DNA from: Hyphomicrobiales bacterium
Lineage (GTDB): Bacteria > Pseudomonadota > Alphaproteobacteria > Rhizobiales > RI-29
DNA length: 64,000 nt
Assembly (NCBI GenBank): GCA_016125495.1
Contig: WGLQ01000007.1
Coordinates: 418,446-482,445, forward strand
Direction: 5' to 3'
Shown: positions 34,100 to 43,334 of the stretch, piece after piece
Layout of the letters: each line of letters opens with the position of its first letter
Numbering within the stretch: position 1 is the first letter of the stretch
Program-made: the position numbers and the translations under genes
Notes under the pieces: model-generated
Seen by the model: only the letters and a program-made list of their open reading frames with translations
The model's database searches: none
Told to the model about the DNA's origin: nothing

Positions 34100-35113
34100 G
34101 TGACGGCTCGCGCGCTTCCCCTCCTTGCCGACGGTGACGATGGCCGCCGTCCGGCCCGCTCAGGCCAGGGCAACGTCACGGACGGCAATGCGACGTTTCC
34201 CAAATCGGCGGGCCTCATCCAGATCAGGGAGAAGATCGGGGCGCTCTCCCTCCTCGACCAGAAGGTGCTCGCCTGCATGCTGTTCTATGCAAACGACGAG
34301 ATCACCGACCCGATGGCGGTCCACGAACTCAACCTTGCCGAGGTGCGCGCCTATCTCGGCGAGCACGAGAGCAACGACCGCGTCCGCGAGGGTCTCGACA
34401 ATCTGAGCCAGATCAGGGTGGACTTCGACGTCCTCGGCGAAGAAGGACGCAAATTCGCCTATGGTGCGTTCGTCAACGTCTCGGGCCACGAGGTCGGCCA
34501 GGGTGGCAAGGCGCGCTACCAGTTCCACCATGAGCTGCGCCCGCTGCTGCGCGAGCCGGCGAAGTGGGCGCGGGTGTCGCTCGCGATCCTCCAGGGGTTC
34601 CAGAGCAAGTACGCGGCACGGCTCTACGAGAACCTCGAGTTGTATGCCAACCGGCGGGTTCCGGAATGGCGGATCGGTGTCGAGGACCTGCGGACCTGCC
34701 TCGGCGCCGACGGCGTGTTGCCGGGCTGGGGTCAGCTCTGGCGCCGGGCGCTGCGCCCGGCCCTCGAAGAGGTGAACGCACGGGCCGATTTCCATGCCGA
34801 GATCGAGGTCTCCCATAAGACGGGCCGGCGGGTCGACACCGTCGTGTTCCGCATCACCAAGAGCGAGGCCCGGGCGGTGCGCGAGAACGCGGGCACACGC
34901 GCCAAGCGGCGGCGAGAGGGGCGAGTGGTGCTGCGCCCGGAGACCTTCGAGCGGGCGCGCCGGATCGCCCCCGGGGCGGACATCGCCCTCATCGAGCGGG
35001 ACTGGCGCCAGTGGATGCGCACACAGGGCAAGGCGTCCCCCGCCAGCCCCGACGCCGCTTTCCTCGGCTTCGTCAAGGCGTGGTACCGGCGCAATAGGGA
35101 TGCGTTCGTGTAG
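34100..35113 (+). CDS. rep: Rep_3-family replication initiator
   Basis: 337 residues with two winged-helix domains as in RepE/Pi: IREKIGALSLLDQKVLACML and LAILQGFQSKYAARLYENLE. The second is the classic Rep_3 segment ending in LYENLELY. It starts at GTG 34100 with AAAGGA 7 bases upstream, 53 bases after the last iteron. It binds the iterons, melts the origin with DnaA and represses itself. The C-terminal 80 residues are an extra basic region. Its presence in an integrated element implies an extrachromosomal stage. Confidence 0.93.
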   Translation: MTARALPLLADGDDGRRPARSGQGNVTDGNATFPKSAGLIQIREKIGALSLLDQKVLACMLFYANDEITDPMAVHELNLAEVRAYLGEHESNDRVREGLDNLSQIRVDFDVLGEEGRKFAYGAFVNVSGHEVGQGGKARYQFHHELRPLLREPAKWARVSLAILQGFQSKYAARLYENLELYANRRVPEWRIGVEDLRTCLGADGVLPGWGQLWRRALRPALEEVNARADFHAEIEVSHKTGRRVDTVVFRITKSEARAVRENAGTRAKRRREGRVVLRPETFERARRIAPGADIALIERDWRQWMRTQGKASPASPDAAFLGFVKAWYRRNRDAFV

Positions 35114-35229
35114 GTAGCGGGGAGTAGGATTGGTCCGGACAGAGTGTTGCACTGACCTGTGGGTAAGCTTATATCAACAATCGATTGAACGAAATTCGTG
35201 AATCGTAGCGTATTTGTGCGGCGCAACAA

Positions 35230-37554
35230 ATGACAAATCCTCGGGAGCGGTGGCGAGCGACATTTGACGAGCGCATTGTCATCGCCCATTTCATCGGAAA
35301 AATGCCGAATGGCAACTGGCGGTTACGTCTAGAAAAGCCCATACGGGGCAGCAACGTCGCGTATGTTCCGCGGCGCAACGTTCAACCCGAACGAGTTGTC
35401 CCTCAACTCGAAGAGAAGCTCTTCGTCTTCCTCGTATCGCAATCGCAGCAGGGATCGAGGACACAGCCGCACGATGGCGGGAACTGGTACGCGGAGCTTT
35501 GGTCGAGTTCTGATAATCCGTGGCTGAACAGCGCGACTCCTCGTGAAGGCGACATCGTGACCGGAACGGTCGTTCGTCTCGCAGGCAGCGACGGGGCAAT
35601 CGTCGAGCTAGACGAGCCCGCTCGCCCTTTCGCGGTCGATGCCTATTTGCATCGGCAGGACGTCCCGGGTGGCGAAGGCGGAATCCAGAGGGCTGTCGAC
35701 ATTGGCGATCGCGTTGCCGGCATCGTCACAGAAGTCGACGAGAGCGAACTCGCGATAAGAATAGACTGTCGCTCGGCCATCGCCAGACTTCGTGAGGAAG
35801 CTCACCAGAAGAACATGGCCGACGCCCGTGCAGAACGCGAGCGGAAACACCAAACACAACCAAGAACGGGGCGGACCCAATCTGAGGCTTCATCGGTAGG
35901 TCCGACCTTCGCACGACGCCTCGAAGGCCGAAGAATCATCGTCTTCGACGACGACGAACACTTGCGGGATGTCGTCTGCTCTTGGGGTCGCCGATATGGG
36001 GCGTGGTGCGAAGGGACGTGCAGCCTCGACGTCCTGGAGACCTTCTTGGTCGAGGGGTCGCAAGCATTCGTGCTCGTTGACTACAATGGAGTACCTTGTC
36101 AGGAAGCAATTGCGGCGGCGAGCATGGCAGGCGCCAAAGTCGTGCTCTGGTCGGGCCACCCTGGCGCGAAACAGGTCGCGGAACGATTCGGGGTGCGGTT
36201 CGAGCAAAAGCCAACCAGCCTCGACCGGCTCACCCGCCTTGTGAGAGGCGAAGAGCTTCCACCACAGACCAGTGCGGACTCCGAGGGATCGCCGGAGCGG
36301 AGTCTCTGGACCGGCAAACGCGCGGCAGGAAAGGTCACCGAAGAGGCGTCAGTCGTTTTGGAAAAGCTTTGCCGGCGTCATCGTCTCATCGGGGCGGTCT
36401 GGATACGGCGAGACAGGGAGCTGCGCTACTCGATCCAGGCTCGCGCCGGGCAGATTACCCCAGCGTATCAATCCATTGAAACCGATCTCTGGCGCTCGAT
36501 CGTCACGTCGGCGTTGCCCTCGCTCGAAGACGCAATGGGCGGACGTTACGGTCGAGACATCGATGGCCAGGACCGACCGGCCCACGAGACCGGTGCACTG
36601 CCTGACCGTGATGCCGCCATCGGGCTCCTTAAGGGCGAAGCTGCAACCAATGCTCACTATCTCGCACTTCCGATCGTCGAGCCGGATGCAAAAGCCCGCC
36701 TTGTCGTCTTTTTCCGAAGGGGCTCGTTTCCCGCTGACGACGTGCGACGCCTGACGGATGAGCACGATCACCTGCGCCACATGCTGCAGCTCTTCCGGGT
36801 CACCGAGCATGTCGATTCCACTGAAATCTTTGCGGCAACAGGGCGACTGCACGCGGCTGCCCTTCACGAGGTCGGCAATACCTTGCAGGAGATCGTCTTT
36901 GCCCCGGATGAAATCATCGAGCAAATCGAAGCCGGCAATGGCGAAGCTGCCATCGGGATCGCGAATACCCTCAAGGTGCAACTGGAGTCACTGGACCGTC
37001 TGACGAAGACGGACCTGCGCCAAGTGGGCAAGTACCGGGCTGAACGTCTCAACGTCAACGAGACGGTCGATGGAGTCGTATCCCGAATGCGTACCTACGC
37101 GCGGCTCGCTAAGGAGAATTTGCCGGCGACCCTAACGTTCATACGCGCTCCTGATCTCGACGGCCTCGAGGTCTCCCTGTCGCCCGTGATCCTCGAACAA
37201 CCCCTGGCGAACTTGATCCTCAACGCACTTCACCACCTCGGCGGTCACCGCGCAGGTCGGATCGAAGTCGAAACCAGGCTGACGGACGAGGCGATCACCC
37301 CTATCCACATCATTGTCCGCGACAACGGCAAGGGGATCTCGGCGGACGATGTGACAACGCTATTCGAGCCGCGCGAAACGACACGCGGTGAAAGCGGCAC
37401 GGGCATGGGGCTCTATGCATCCCGCAATATCGTGCAATCGGCGGGTGGTGTGCTGGAGTGCACGGAGCACCTGCTCGGGCTCGGCGCAACCTTCCGCATC
37501 CGTCTTCCCATTCGCCTCGGTGTCGCGGAGCAGGCGGAGGAGAAAAAGACGTGA
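35230..37554 (+). CDS. S1-domain sensor histidine kinase with receiver-like domain
   Basis: 774 residues, soluble, no membrane segment. Order: an unknown beta-rich start (1-100); an S1/OB-like nucleic-acid-binding segment (about 105-180; GDIVTGTVVRLAGSDGAIVE, RVAGIVTEVDESELAIRID); a charged linker; a receiver-like domain (235-338; acidic FDDD at 239-242, Asp284, Ser308, Lys327); a GAF-like region (about 360-500); a dimerization helix with LHEVGN (His546); and an HATPase domain with NLILNALHH, DNGKGI (698-703) and GTGMGLYA (723-730). The catalytic core looks intact. An RNA- or DNA-binding input domain on a histidine kinase is very unusual. It overlaps the next kinase gene by GTGA. Confidence 0.85.
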   Translation: MTNPRERWRATFDERIVIAHFIGKMPNGNWRLRLEKPIRGSNVAYVPRRNVQPERVVPQLEEKLFVFLVSQSQQGSRTQPHDGGNWYAELWSSSDNPWLNSATPREGDIVTGTVVRLAGSDGAIVELDEPARPFAVDAYLHRQDVPGGEGGIQRAVDIGDRVAGIVTEVDESELAIRIDCRSAIARLREEAHQKNMADARAERERKHQTQPRTGRTQSEASSVGPTFARRLEGRRIIVFDDDEHLRDVVCSWGRRYGAWCEGTCSLDVLETFLVEGSQAFVLVDYNGVPCQEAIAAASMAGAKVVLWSGHPGAKQVAERFGVRFEQKPTSLDRLTRLVRGEELPPQTSADSEGSPERSLWTGKRAAGKVTEEASVVLEKLCRRHRLIGAVWIRRDRELRYSIQARAGQITPAYQSIETDLWRSIVTSALPSLEDAMGGRYGRDIDGQDRPAHETGALPDRDAAIGLLKGEAATNAHYLALPIVEPDAKARLVVFFRRGSFPADDVRRLTDEHDHLRHMLQLFRVTEHVDSTEIFAATGRLHAAALHEVGNTLQEIVFAPDEIIEQIEAGNGEAAIGIANTLKVQLESLDRLTKTDLRQVGKYRAERLNVNETVDGVVSRMRTYARLAKENLPATLTFIRAPDLDGLEVSLSPVILEQPLANLILNALHHLGGHRAGRIEVETRLTDEAITPIHIIVRDNGKGISADDVTTLFEPRETTRGESGTGMGLYASRNIVQSAGGVLECTEHLLGLGATFRIRLPIRLGVAEQAEEKKT

Positions 37555-40082
37555 CCCGGCTCCTGTTGATCGAGGACCGCAAGGGCGTGCGGGATGCGCT
37601 CGCAGGCGCATTGACGCGACTGAAGGTCGATGTCGTTTCGCCAGAGGTCATGACATACGATGGAAATGTCAACGATAGCGCGATCCGCGACGCAATTGGC
37701 GAGGCCCCAAACGTCGTGATCATCGACCTGGTCTGGGACACGGAGGACCGTTCCCGGTCGTTCAAGGCTCTCGACGAAATGGTCCGGATCCTAGAGGGCG
37801 CTGCTAAAGGCGGGGCCCCCATTCCAACGTATCTTCTGACAGGCTACCGATTTGCTCCGGATCGACATGAAGAGACACTGCGCCAGTGGCGTGGGACCAG
37901 CGCGATCAATGCTCGATTGACTGTCATCGATCTCGTCTCGAAACCGATCTCTGCGGAGAGCCTCAAAGCGCTGTTGCCGACGAATGGGGAACAACTTCCT
38001 ACCCACACAGTGGAATTCGACATCAGGAACCTACCGGTCGCAGCCCGCCTCATCGATGCTACGGATAGAGCCGTAGCGAGCAACGATACGTGGAGCTGGG
38101 GTCTCAACGAGCCCAATACTGAGACACTGAAAGGCGGTGGTCGCACGTTCGTTCAGGCGGGGGGAGAGAGCAACCTACACAAGGGCAGTGGCACACGTAC
38201 GCTGATACCCTACCGCATTGTAGAGGCCACAGTCGATGGTCCTCGTCGACTGCAGCTTGCCTATCCGCAGCGATTACCGCGGAGTGGCAGTCGTCAGCAG
38301 ATCTTGGGCGATTTGTTCGAGAGTCTGCGCGAGATCGGGTTCACCCGAATGCGCTACTACGAGCGCTACCGCGTACCGAGCACGGTAGACGACGCATCTT
38401 CTGTCGTAACCGAGGAGAACGTGGTCGCGTTACTCCACTGGTTTCCCGACAACCCGACTATTTATCCTCACCTAGACCGTTTCCAGCAGGGAACACCAAT
38501 AATTGACCAACCCGGCGATACTTTCGTGGACAATTGTTCAGCCTTCGATCAAGACGAGCAGCCCGGCCGCCTGATCCATGAGTTGACCCAGCCGTCCATC
38601 AAATCCGTGACGTCAAGGTTTACAACTCTGACGAGTACGGACAACAGATACGTTCGCCTTCGTGTACCCGTGTTCCGGAGAGACGGTCAGCACAACACTC
38701 GGTTCTATGCCGAGGGGCTCCTCGTCCTCGATCGAAACAGCGTAACTGATCGCCAGGATGTTGATCAACGCCAGGACGTTGATCACGACGATGTCCTTTG
38801 GGCAACGGCCCCCCTCCTCAGCGCCTGCGAAGAACTGCGACAGCTTCTGGACCGCGAGCGCAGAAGACAAGAAATCGTTGTCAACCGCCGGATCACTGAA
38901 CTCTATAGAACTATTCACGAGAACGTGAGCATCGAGACTGACCCGGAGCATCTGGCCAAAAGTTTTCTTGCGGCCGCTAGGGAGGTGACCGATGCGAAGG
39001 AGGGCGTCCTCTTTCGTACTGCTCACCCCGCTCGGCCACCAGAAATCCTGGCGGTCGCCCGGGTGCCAAACATTGAAAGGGCCAATCAGGTTGAGTACCG
39101 CGAGCCCCATCTCGAGATCGGTGCCCAACTCGATCGAAACAAGCACCCTGCGGCTGGGAGGGCATGGGAAGAGGAGCGAGATGTCTATCTTCCTCATTTC
39201 AAACGGAAAACCAAAAAGGGAAAAGAGCGCGAGCAGTCGCGTGTGGCGATCCTGCTTCGGGCTGGAAGCAGGCGGATCGGCGTCCTCGCCCTTATGCACG
39301 ACGATGCACGGCACTTTCGCCGTCGTCGTATCGAAGCGCTTAATCGACTTGTCGCCCTGTTGTCTTTCCCGTTGCAGTTCGCAACCGAGCGGGCGGACCG
39401 CCGCGAATGGGAGCGCGTCCTTGCGCACGACCTCAAGCACACCTTCCTCGGTGTCGCTGGCTACGTTCAGGAACTCGACAAGACGTATCCCAAACTTCGC
39501 AGTGATGCGGACCGGCGCGCCGCTATGAGTCTCATAAAGCGAGCCACGGATACGACCGAGGCGATCCTGTTCTTACAGAAGCCAGTGGGAGCCACCGAGA
39601 GTACGAAGCCTTCCGAGAGACCGACGAGATTTGATATCGAGCCCGTTCTGATCGAGGAAGTTGATGACCATAGGTCTATGGCCGAAGTTCGAGACTGCAA
39701 GCTGCGCCTAACCTTACGCGATAAGGGAATTTCCTTGGATGGCGAAAAGCTGACCTTCGCCATGATAGTGCGGATCCTTCTTCACAACGCGATCCATCAC
39801 GGCACGAGAGACAAGACCATCACGGTCACGGCGCAAATCGATGGGGATCGATGCCACTTAACGATTGTCAATGCCGGCCGCATGTCCGACGAGGCGGATC
39901 GACACAAATACGTAGCGTTCCATCAGTCCCGCGACAAGAAGCGCTCCGGTGTTCACATTGGACTTGCCGCCGCCAGGAAAATGGCCAAATCTCTAAACGT
40001 CGAGCTCTCGGTTGACAACGATCCGAGACCATCGAAGGACCGCGTAATTGCGACATTGGTCTGGCCGCTTGCGGGTCGCTAG
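37551..40082 (+). CDS. Receiver-GAF histidine kinase (second kinase of the cluster)
   Basis: 843 residues, soluble. The N-terminal receiver has Glu8/Asp9, phosphoacceptor Asp59 (VVIIDLVWD), Thr97 and Lys131. A long region of unknown fold spans 145-430, a GAF-like domain about 440-610, and a dimerization helix has AHDLKHTFLG (His626). The HATPase domain has an N box (LLHNAIHH, Asn746) but the G1 box is NAGRM instead of DxGxG and the glycine lid is reduced (GVHIGLAAARK), so it may be a weak kinase or a phosphotransfer partner. GTG at 37551 overlaps the first kinase stop, with GGAGGAG upstream. A small duplication (DVDQRQDVDHDD, 403-414) is visible. Confidence 0.85.
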   Translation: MTRLLLIEDRKGVRDALAGALTRLKVDVVSPEVMTYDGNVNDSAIRDAIGEAPNVVIIDLVWDTEDRSRSFKALDEMVRILEGAAKGGAPIPTYLLTGYRFAPDRHEETLRQWRGTSAINARLTVIDLVSKPISAESLKALLPTNGEQLPTHTVEFDIRNLPVAARLIDATDRAVASNDTWSWGLNEPNTETLKGGGRTFVQAGGESNLHKGSGTRTLIPYRIVEATVDGPRRLQLAYPQRLPRSGSRQQILGDLFESLREIGFTRMRYYERYRVPSTVDDASSVVTEENVVALLHWFPDNPTIYPHLDRFQQGTPIIDQPGDTFVDNCSAFDQDEQPGRLIHELTQPSIKSVTSRFTTLTSTDNRYVRLRVPVFRRDGQHNTRFYAEGLLVLDRNSVTDRQDVDQRQDVDHDDVLWATAPLLSACEELRQLLDRERRRQEIVVNRRITELYRTIHENVSIETDPEHLAKSFLAAAREVTDAKEGVLFRTAHPARPPEILAVARVPNIERANQVEYREPHLEIGAQLDRNKHPAAGRAWEEERDVYLPHFKRKTKKGKEREQSRVAILLRAGSRRIGVLALMHDDARHFRRRRIEALNRLVALLSFPLQFATERADRREWERVLAHDLKHTFLGVAGYVQELDKTYPKLRSDADRRAAMSLIKRATDTTEAILFLQKPVGATESTKPSERPTRFDIEPVLIEEVDDHRSMAEVRDCKLRLTLRDKGISLDGEKLTFAMIVRILLHNAIHHGTRDKTITVTAQIDGDRCHLTIVNAGRMSDEADRHKYVAFHQSRDKKRSGVHIGLAAARKMAKSLNVELSVDNDPRPSKDRVIATLVWPLAGR

Positions 40083-40118
40083 TGCCGCACGAACGCTCGT
40101 TGAAAAGAGGGGGAGGAA

Positions 40119-40577
40119 ATGAGGATTCTAGCTCTCGAGGACGATATTTATCACGTCCTCCCGATTTATCGAGCCATCAAAGAACGCGCGCACGATCTGA
40201 CCACTGTCGAGACGCTTGGAGAGGCGGTTCGGGCGGTCAATGAAGCCACAACCAGAAAGACGCCCTTCGAGGCATATATCATCGACTTGCAAATTCCTGG
40301 TGCAGATACGCCGCAGGTCTTGAAGGCGTATGTCGACAGACTTGGGATTGCCCCTGTTAATCGTGGACAGGCCTTCTTGACCTGGCTACGGGCCAATCAT
40401 CACGTGATGCCCTTCGTCTTCCTGACCGCCAACGCCGGTTTCTTCGATCCCAACTCCCAACTCTATGAAGGAGACACAAAACAAGCGAACAACGACCGGG
40501 AGCGCATCGTCGAGAAGTACGCCGGCCGCCCGACTGAGGATATTGTCGACGACATTCTTGGGAAACTTGCGTCTTAA
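40119..40577 (+). CDS. Stand-alone receiver domain (response regulator without output)
   Basis: 152 residues, a single receiver with every key residue: Asp8/Asp9, phosphoacceptor Asp56 (YIIDLQIPG), Thr103 (FLTAN) and Lys133 (VEKYAGRP). No DNA-binding or enzymatic output. It would carry phosphate between the two kinases and the membrane protein, or act as a phosphate sink. GAGGGGGAGG lies just before the ATG. 36 bases follow the second kinase gene. Confidence 0.88.
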   Translation: MRILALEDDIYHVLPIYRAIKERAHDLTTVETLGEAVRAVNEATTRKTPFEAYIIDLQIPGADTPQVLKAYVDRLGIAPVNRGQAFLTWLRANHHVMPFVFLTANAGFFDPNSQLYEGDTKQANNDRERIVEKYAGRPTEDIVDDILGKLAS

Positions 40578-40590
40578 GCGACGCTAGCGA

Positions 40591-41784
40591 ATGGCAGGAC
40601 GCGTGGACAGACTTACATCGGGGATTAAGATGGCGACAAGCACGGATGACGCTGGGACGCTTGGTGATGGCAGCAATCCAGATCAACATCTTGGCACCTA
40701 CGACATGTTGCGAGTTTTTGAGTCAACCATTACCGATCCCGGTCTCGCCACAGTTGTTGCCATGCTGGCATTCGCCTCGCTCGCCATTGGGATAACGCTC
40801 TTATCAGGGATGGTGAGAGCGATAGGAACTGTCAGACTGATAGCGTTGTGCGCGGCACTCATCTTACTGCTTCTCCCCGTCCCCCTGCTGGTCAACTGGG
40901 GAAAGAGCCTGGTGACATGGTTCTTTGGAAATGGGAGCTCGACGCCAGTTGGCACACCTGGTAGTTGGACGGAGTTCGGATTTTACGTGATTGCAATGCT
41001 ACTCGTCACGGTCGGATATGGTGGCTGGATGGCCGGTCGCGATTTCTGGACAGACGGTGACGAAAACGGGTTCGCAAATCGCGACGCGAAGATGCAGAAC
41101 CGACGAGCATTGCTAGCATGGCGGGTCTTTGTGTCTGTTCTCATCGGAATAGGCATCGGCATGCTCGTCTATCGCTATGCCATGTTTGTAGCGACGCAGA
41201 ATACCGCAGCTTCAGGTGGCGACCCAGGCTCATTCGGCCAGCTCTTGAGCTTTATGGCGCTGGTGCTTACCATCTTGACCGGCATCTCGGTTCACTACAT
41301 ATCGAGTTCGATGTCGCAAATTTCGGAGCAGCGGCGAGAAATCGACAGTGAAATTACGTTGGCCAGTCGGATCGAAGAGCATAGCCGACTAATGAAAATT
41401 TATGATCTCAATACCGTTCGCAATAAACTTTACCAAAGATTCAATGAAGATCGCCTTGAAGCTCCTCAGATGGTCGAGATTCAACCCGGATGGTTAACGC
41501 GGGGTCGCGCATCTGTCGTTCTCAGGAACATTTTTCGCCAACATTCCCGCCCCACAGAAAGAAGGCCGCTTCCCCAAGATTTGGAAGATATTTATGGCGC
41601 CATCGCAGAGGCGTCTCGGCTTCCATTTTTGACCACTAGATTAATCGATGACGAGGCCCGCCAAGTGATTCGGGAATTCCACGTCAGCATTATACGAGAA
41701 CAGTTTTTACGGCCAGACGCTCGACAGAGATTCCAAAATGTTTTTGAAGATTTCATGAAGAGTTTGGACGACGGGCGCGTTTGA
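40591..41784 (+). CDS. Five-helix membrane protein, likely output of the kinase cluster
   Basis: 397 residues with predicted transmembrane helices at about 53-74, 80-102, 128-149, 174-197 and 216-237, then a long cytoplasmic part starting with a coiled coil (QISEQRREIDSEITLASRIE). No enzyme motif is recognised. It is 13 bases after the receiver gene. A second ATG (residue 14) is an alternative start. In many conflict systems the last gene is a membrane protein that permeabilises the cell; here that is inference from position and topology. Confidence 0.75.
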   Translation: MAGRVDRLTSGIKMATSTDDAGTLGDGSNPDQHLGTYDMLRVFESTITDPGLATVVAMLAFASLAIGITLLSGMVRAIGTVRLIALCAALILLLLPVPLLVNWGKSLVTWFFGNGSSTPVGTPGSWTEFGFYVIAMLLVTVGYGGWMAGRDFWTDGDENGFANRDAKMQNRRALLAWRVFVSVLIGIGIGMLVYRYAMFVATQNTAASGGDPGSFGQLLSFMALVLTILTGISVHYISSSMSQISEQRREIDSEITLASRIEEHSRLMKIYDLNTVRNKLYQRFNEDRLEAPQMVEIQPGWLTRGRASVVLRNIFRQHSRPTERRPLPQDLEDIYGAIAEASRLPFLTTRLIDDEARQVIREFHVSIIREQFLRPDARQRFQNVFEDFMKSLDDGRV

Positions 41785-41916
41785 CAGCGGATCATTTCTC
41801 GTCGCCACCACTGAGTGGCAACCCAATCAACCGGTTACCAAGCGACATGGCACTGCTTTATAAGCTGGATCGGAACCAAGAATTTCTGATTTTGATCGAA
41901 CCCGATCCCCCTCCCC

Positions 41917-42270
41917 TCAAGCGATCGGCGGCTTGCCGTGGTGGCGAAAGAGGAGGTTGAGGGCCTCGCGGTGCAGCTCCTGGACCGTTTTGTCGGTCTC
42001 GGCGGCGAGGATCTTGAACTGCCGGAACACGCTTTCGGTGTGGTACGCGGAAATGTTCCGCCGGCCCTCGCGGTAGGCGGGTCTCGCCTCGTCGGTTGGC
42101 TCCCGAGTTGCCGCTTCGGTCACGTTGTCCGTGGACGCAGACACGGCACGCCCCTCCCCTTTCGGCTCTGGTGCGGCGACGGGCGTGATGAGGCGCGGAG
42201 GCTCGACCGGGGGTTTGCGGGTCTTCATTTCCTTGGCTTTGGCCGCGATGCGGCTGCTGAGATCGCTCAT
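41917..42270 (-). CDS. Ribbon-helix-helix partner of ParA
   Basis: 117 residues. A disordered N-terminal half ends in a ribbon-helix-helix-like segment (RRNISAYHTESVFRQFKILA then KTVQELHREALNLLF). It overlaps parA by 4 bases. Small RHH proteins after parA serve as centromere-binding ParB analogues on plasmids of type Ib. Confidence 0.8.
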   Translation of the reverse strand: MSDLSSRIAAKAKEMKTRKPPVEPPRLITPVAAPEPKGEGRAVSASTDNVTEAATREPTDEARPAYREGRRNISAYHTESVFRQFKILAAETDKTVQELHREALNLLFRHHGKPPIA

Positions 42271-42893
42271 GGTTTTTCTCCTATTTTCTTGCAGACGAAA
42301 CGATAGAGGGCGCGCACTTCTGCCGCCGCTTTGCCGCGCGGCTCGTATTCGAGGACGGCCTGGTTGTCTTCCAGGGCCGCAACGAAGGCGGTGCGCTTGC
42401 CCAGCGCAGCCGGTGCAATGGGCACGTCGTAGTTCCCGACGAGGTCTTCGACCGTGGTCTCGACGAGCTTCGACGTCACGATGCAGTTGTTGAGGACGAA
42501 GGCCGCCGGGGTGCGCGTCGCGCGCACGGTCTCAACGGTGTCCCCGACGGCGTGGCGATCGAGCTTGGAAGGCTGGCAGGGCATGAGGAGGAGGTCTGCG
42601 GCTTCGGCGGCGCGCCGGATACTGGCTTCGGACTTGGGCGCGGTGTCGATGACGAGCCAGTCGACATCGTTTTCGGCCGCCGCCGCGACGTAGGCGGCAA
42701 GATCGCGCTCGTTGGTCGCGATGACGTCCGGGGCCCGGCCCCGCAATTCGTGCCAGCGCAAAATGCTCTGCTGCGGGTCCATGTCGAGTATGAGGACGCG
42801 CCGACCGCGCTCGTGGGCGGCCACGGCGAGGTTCATGGCGAGGGTGGTTTTGCCGGCCCCTCCCTTTTGTTGGGCGATCGCGATCACTTTCAT
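42267..42893 (-). CDS. parA: ParA-family partition ATPase
   Basis: 208 residues with the deviant Walker A motif KGGAGKTT (10-17), DMDPQQS and DTAP motifs. The lack of an N-terminal HTH places it in the small ParA group (type Ib). With the RHH partner it distributes the plasmid form to daughter cells, matching the iteron replicon 8 kb away. First gene of the leftward pair. Confidence 0.93.
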   Translation of the reverse strand: MKVIAIAQQKGGAGKTTLAMNLAVAAHERGRRVLILDMDPQQSILRWHELRGRAPDVIATNERDLAAYVAAAAENDVDWLVIDTAPKSEASIRRAAEAADLLLMPCQPSKLDRHAVGDTVETVRATRTPAAFVLNNCIVTSKLVETTVEDLVGNYDVPIAPAALGKRTAFVAALEDNQAVLEYEPRGKAAAEVRALYRFVCKKIGEKP

Positions 42894-43334
42894 GTGGGAG
42901 AGTTTACCTCCGCACGCTCTCGATGTCGCAACGGTGGTGCCGTTTGAACGACGCAGTGTGACAAATCGGACGCGCGGGAGTTTGCGACTGCGCGCGCTCG
43001 CAGGTGTGGGGGCTCGGGACAGCGGGCTTTCGGGCGCGTGGAATTGTGGATGGTTGCATCAGCGCTATGGTGCGACGTGCTGCGCTCGCACGAGCCCAGC
43101 CTCCCACGCTCGTGTTTTCGCACTACGAGGCGACGACGAAATCCCACGCGGCCGACTGTGTCAGTGTGGGGGCGTGGGTGCGCTGCTAACCGCGCATCAG
43201 CAAATTTGGGCGAGTGGGCGCATGGGCAGACGCGCGCCCGCGAGCGCGCGACGTCGCGACTGTGGGATAACCCACCAACGGCAGATTGGGCTCAGGGGCG
43301 GTCGCGACGGTGCGTTGGCGCCGCGTCCGCCCTC
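42894..43334. other. Gene-free interval (441 bases), possible parS
   Basis: No gene is seen. It lies upstream of parA, the usual place for a type Ib centromere and promoter. The 10-mer GTGTGGGGGC occurs at 43004-43013 and 43164-43173, and related CCCACGC/GCGTGGG words recur, but no clean repeat array is present. Confidence 0.35.

Noticed and set aside
35230..41784. Ordinary two-component system
   Set aside because: No response regulator with a DNA-binding output and two soluble kinases plus a membrane protein in one unit; not a standard arrangement.
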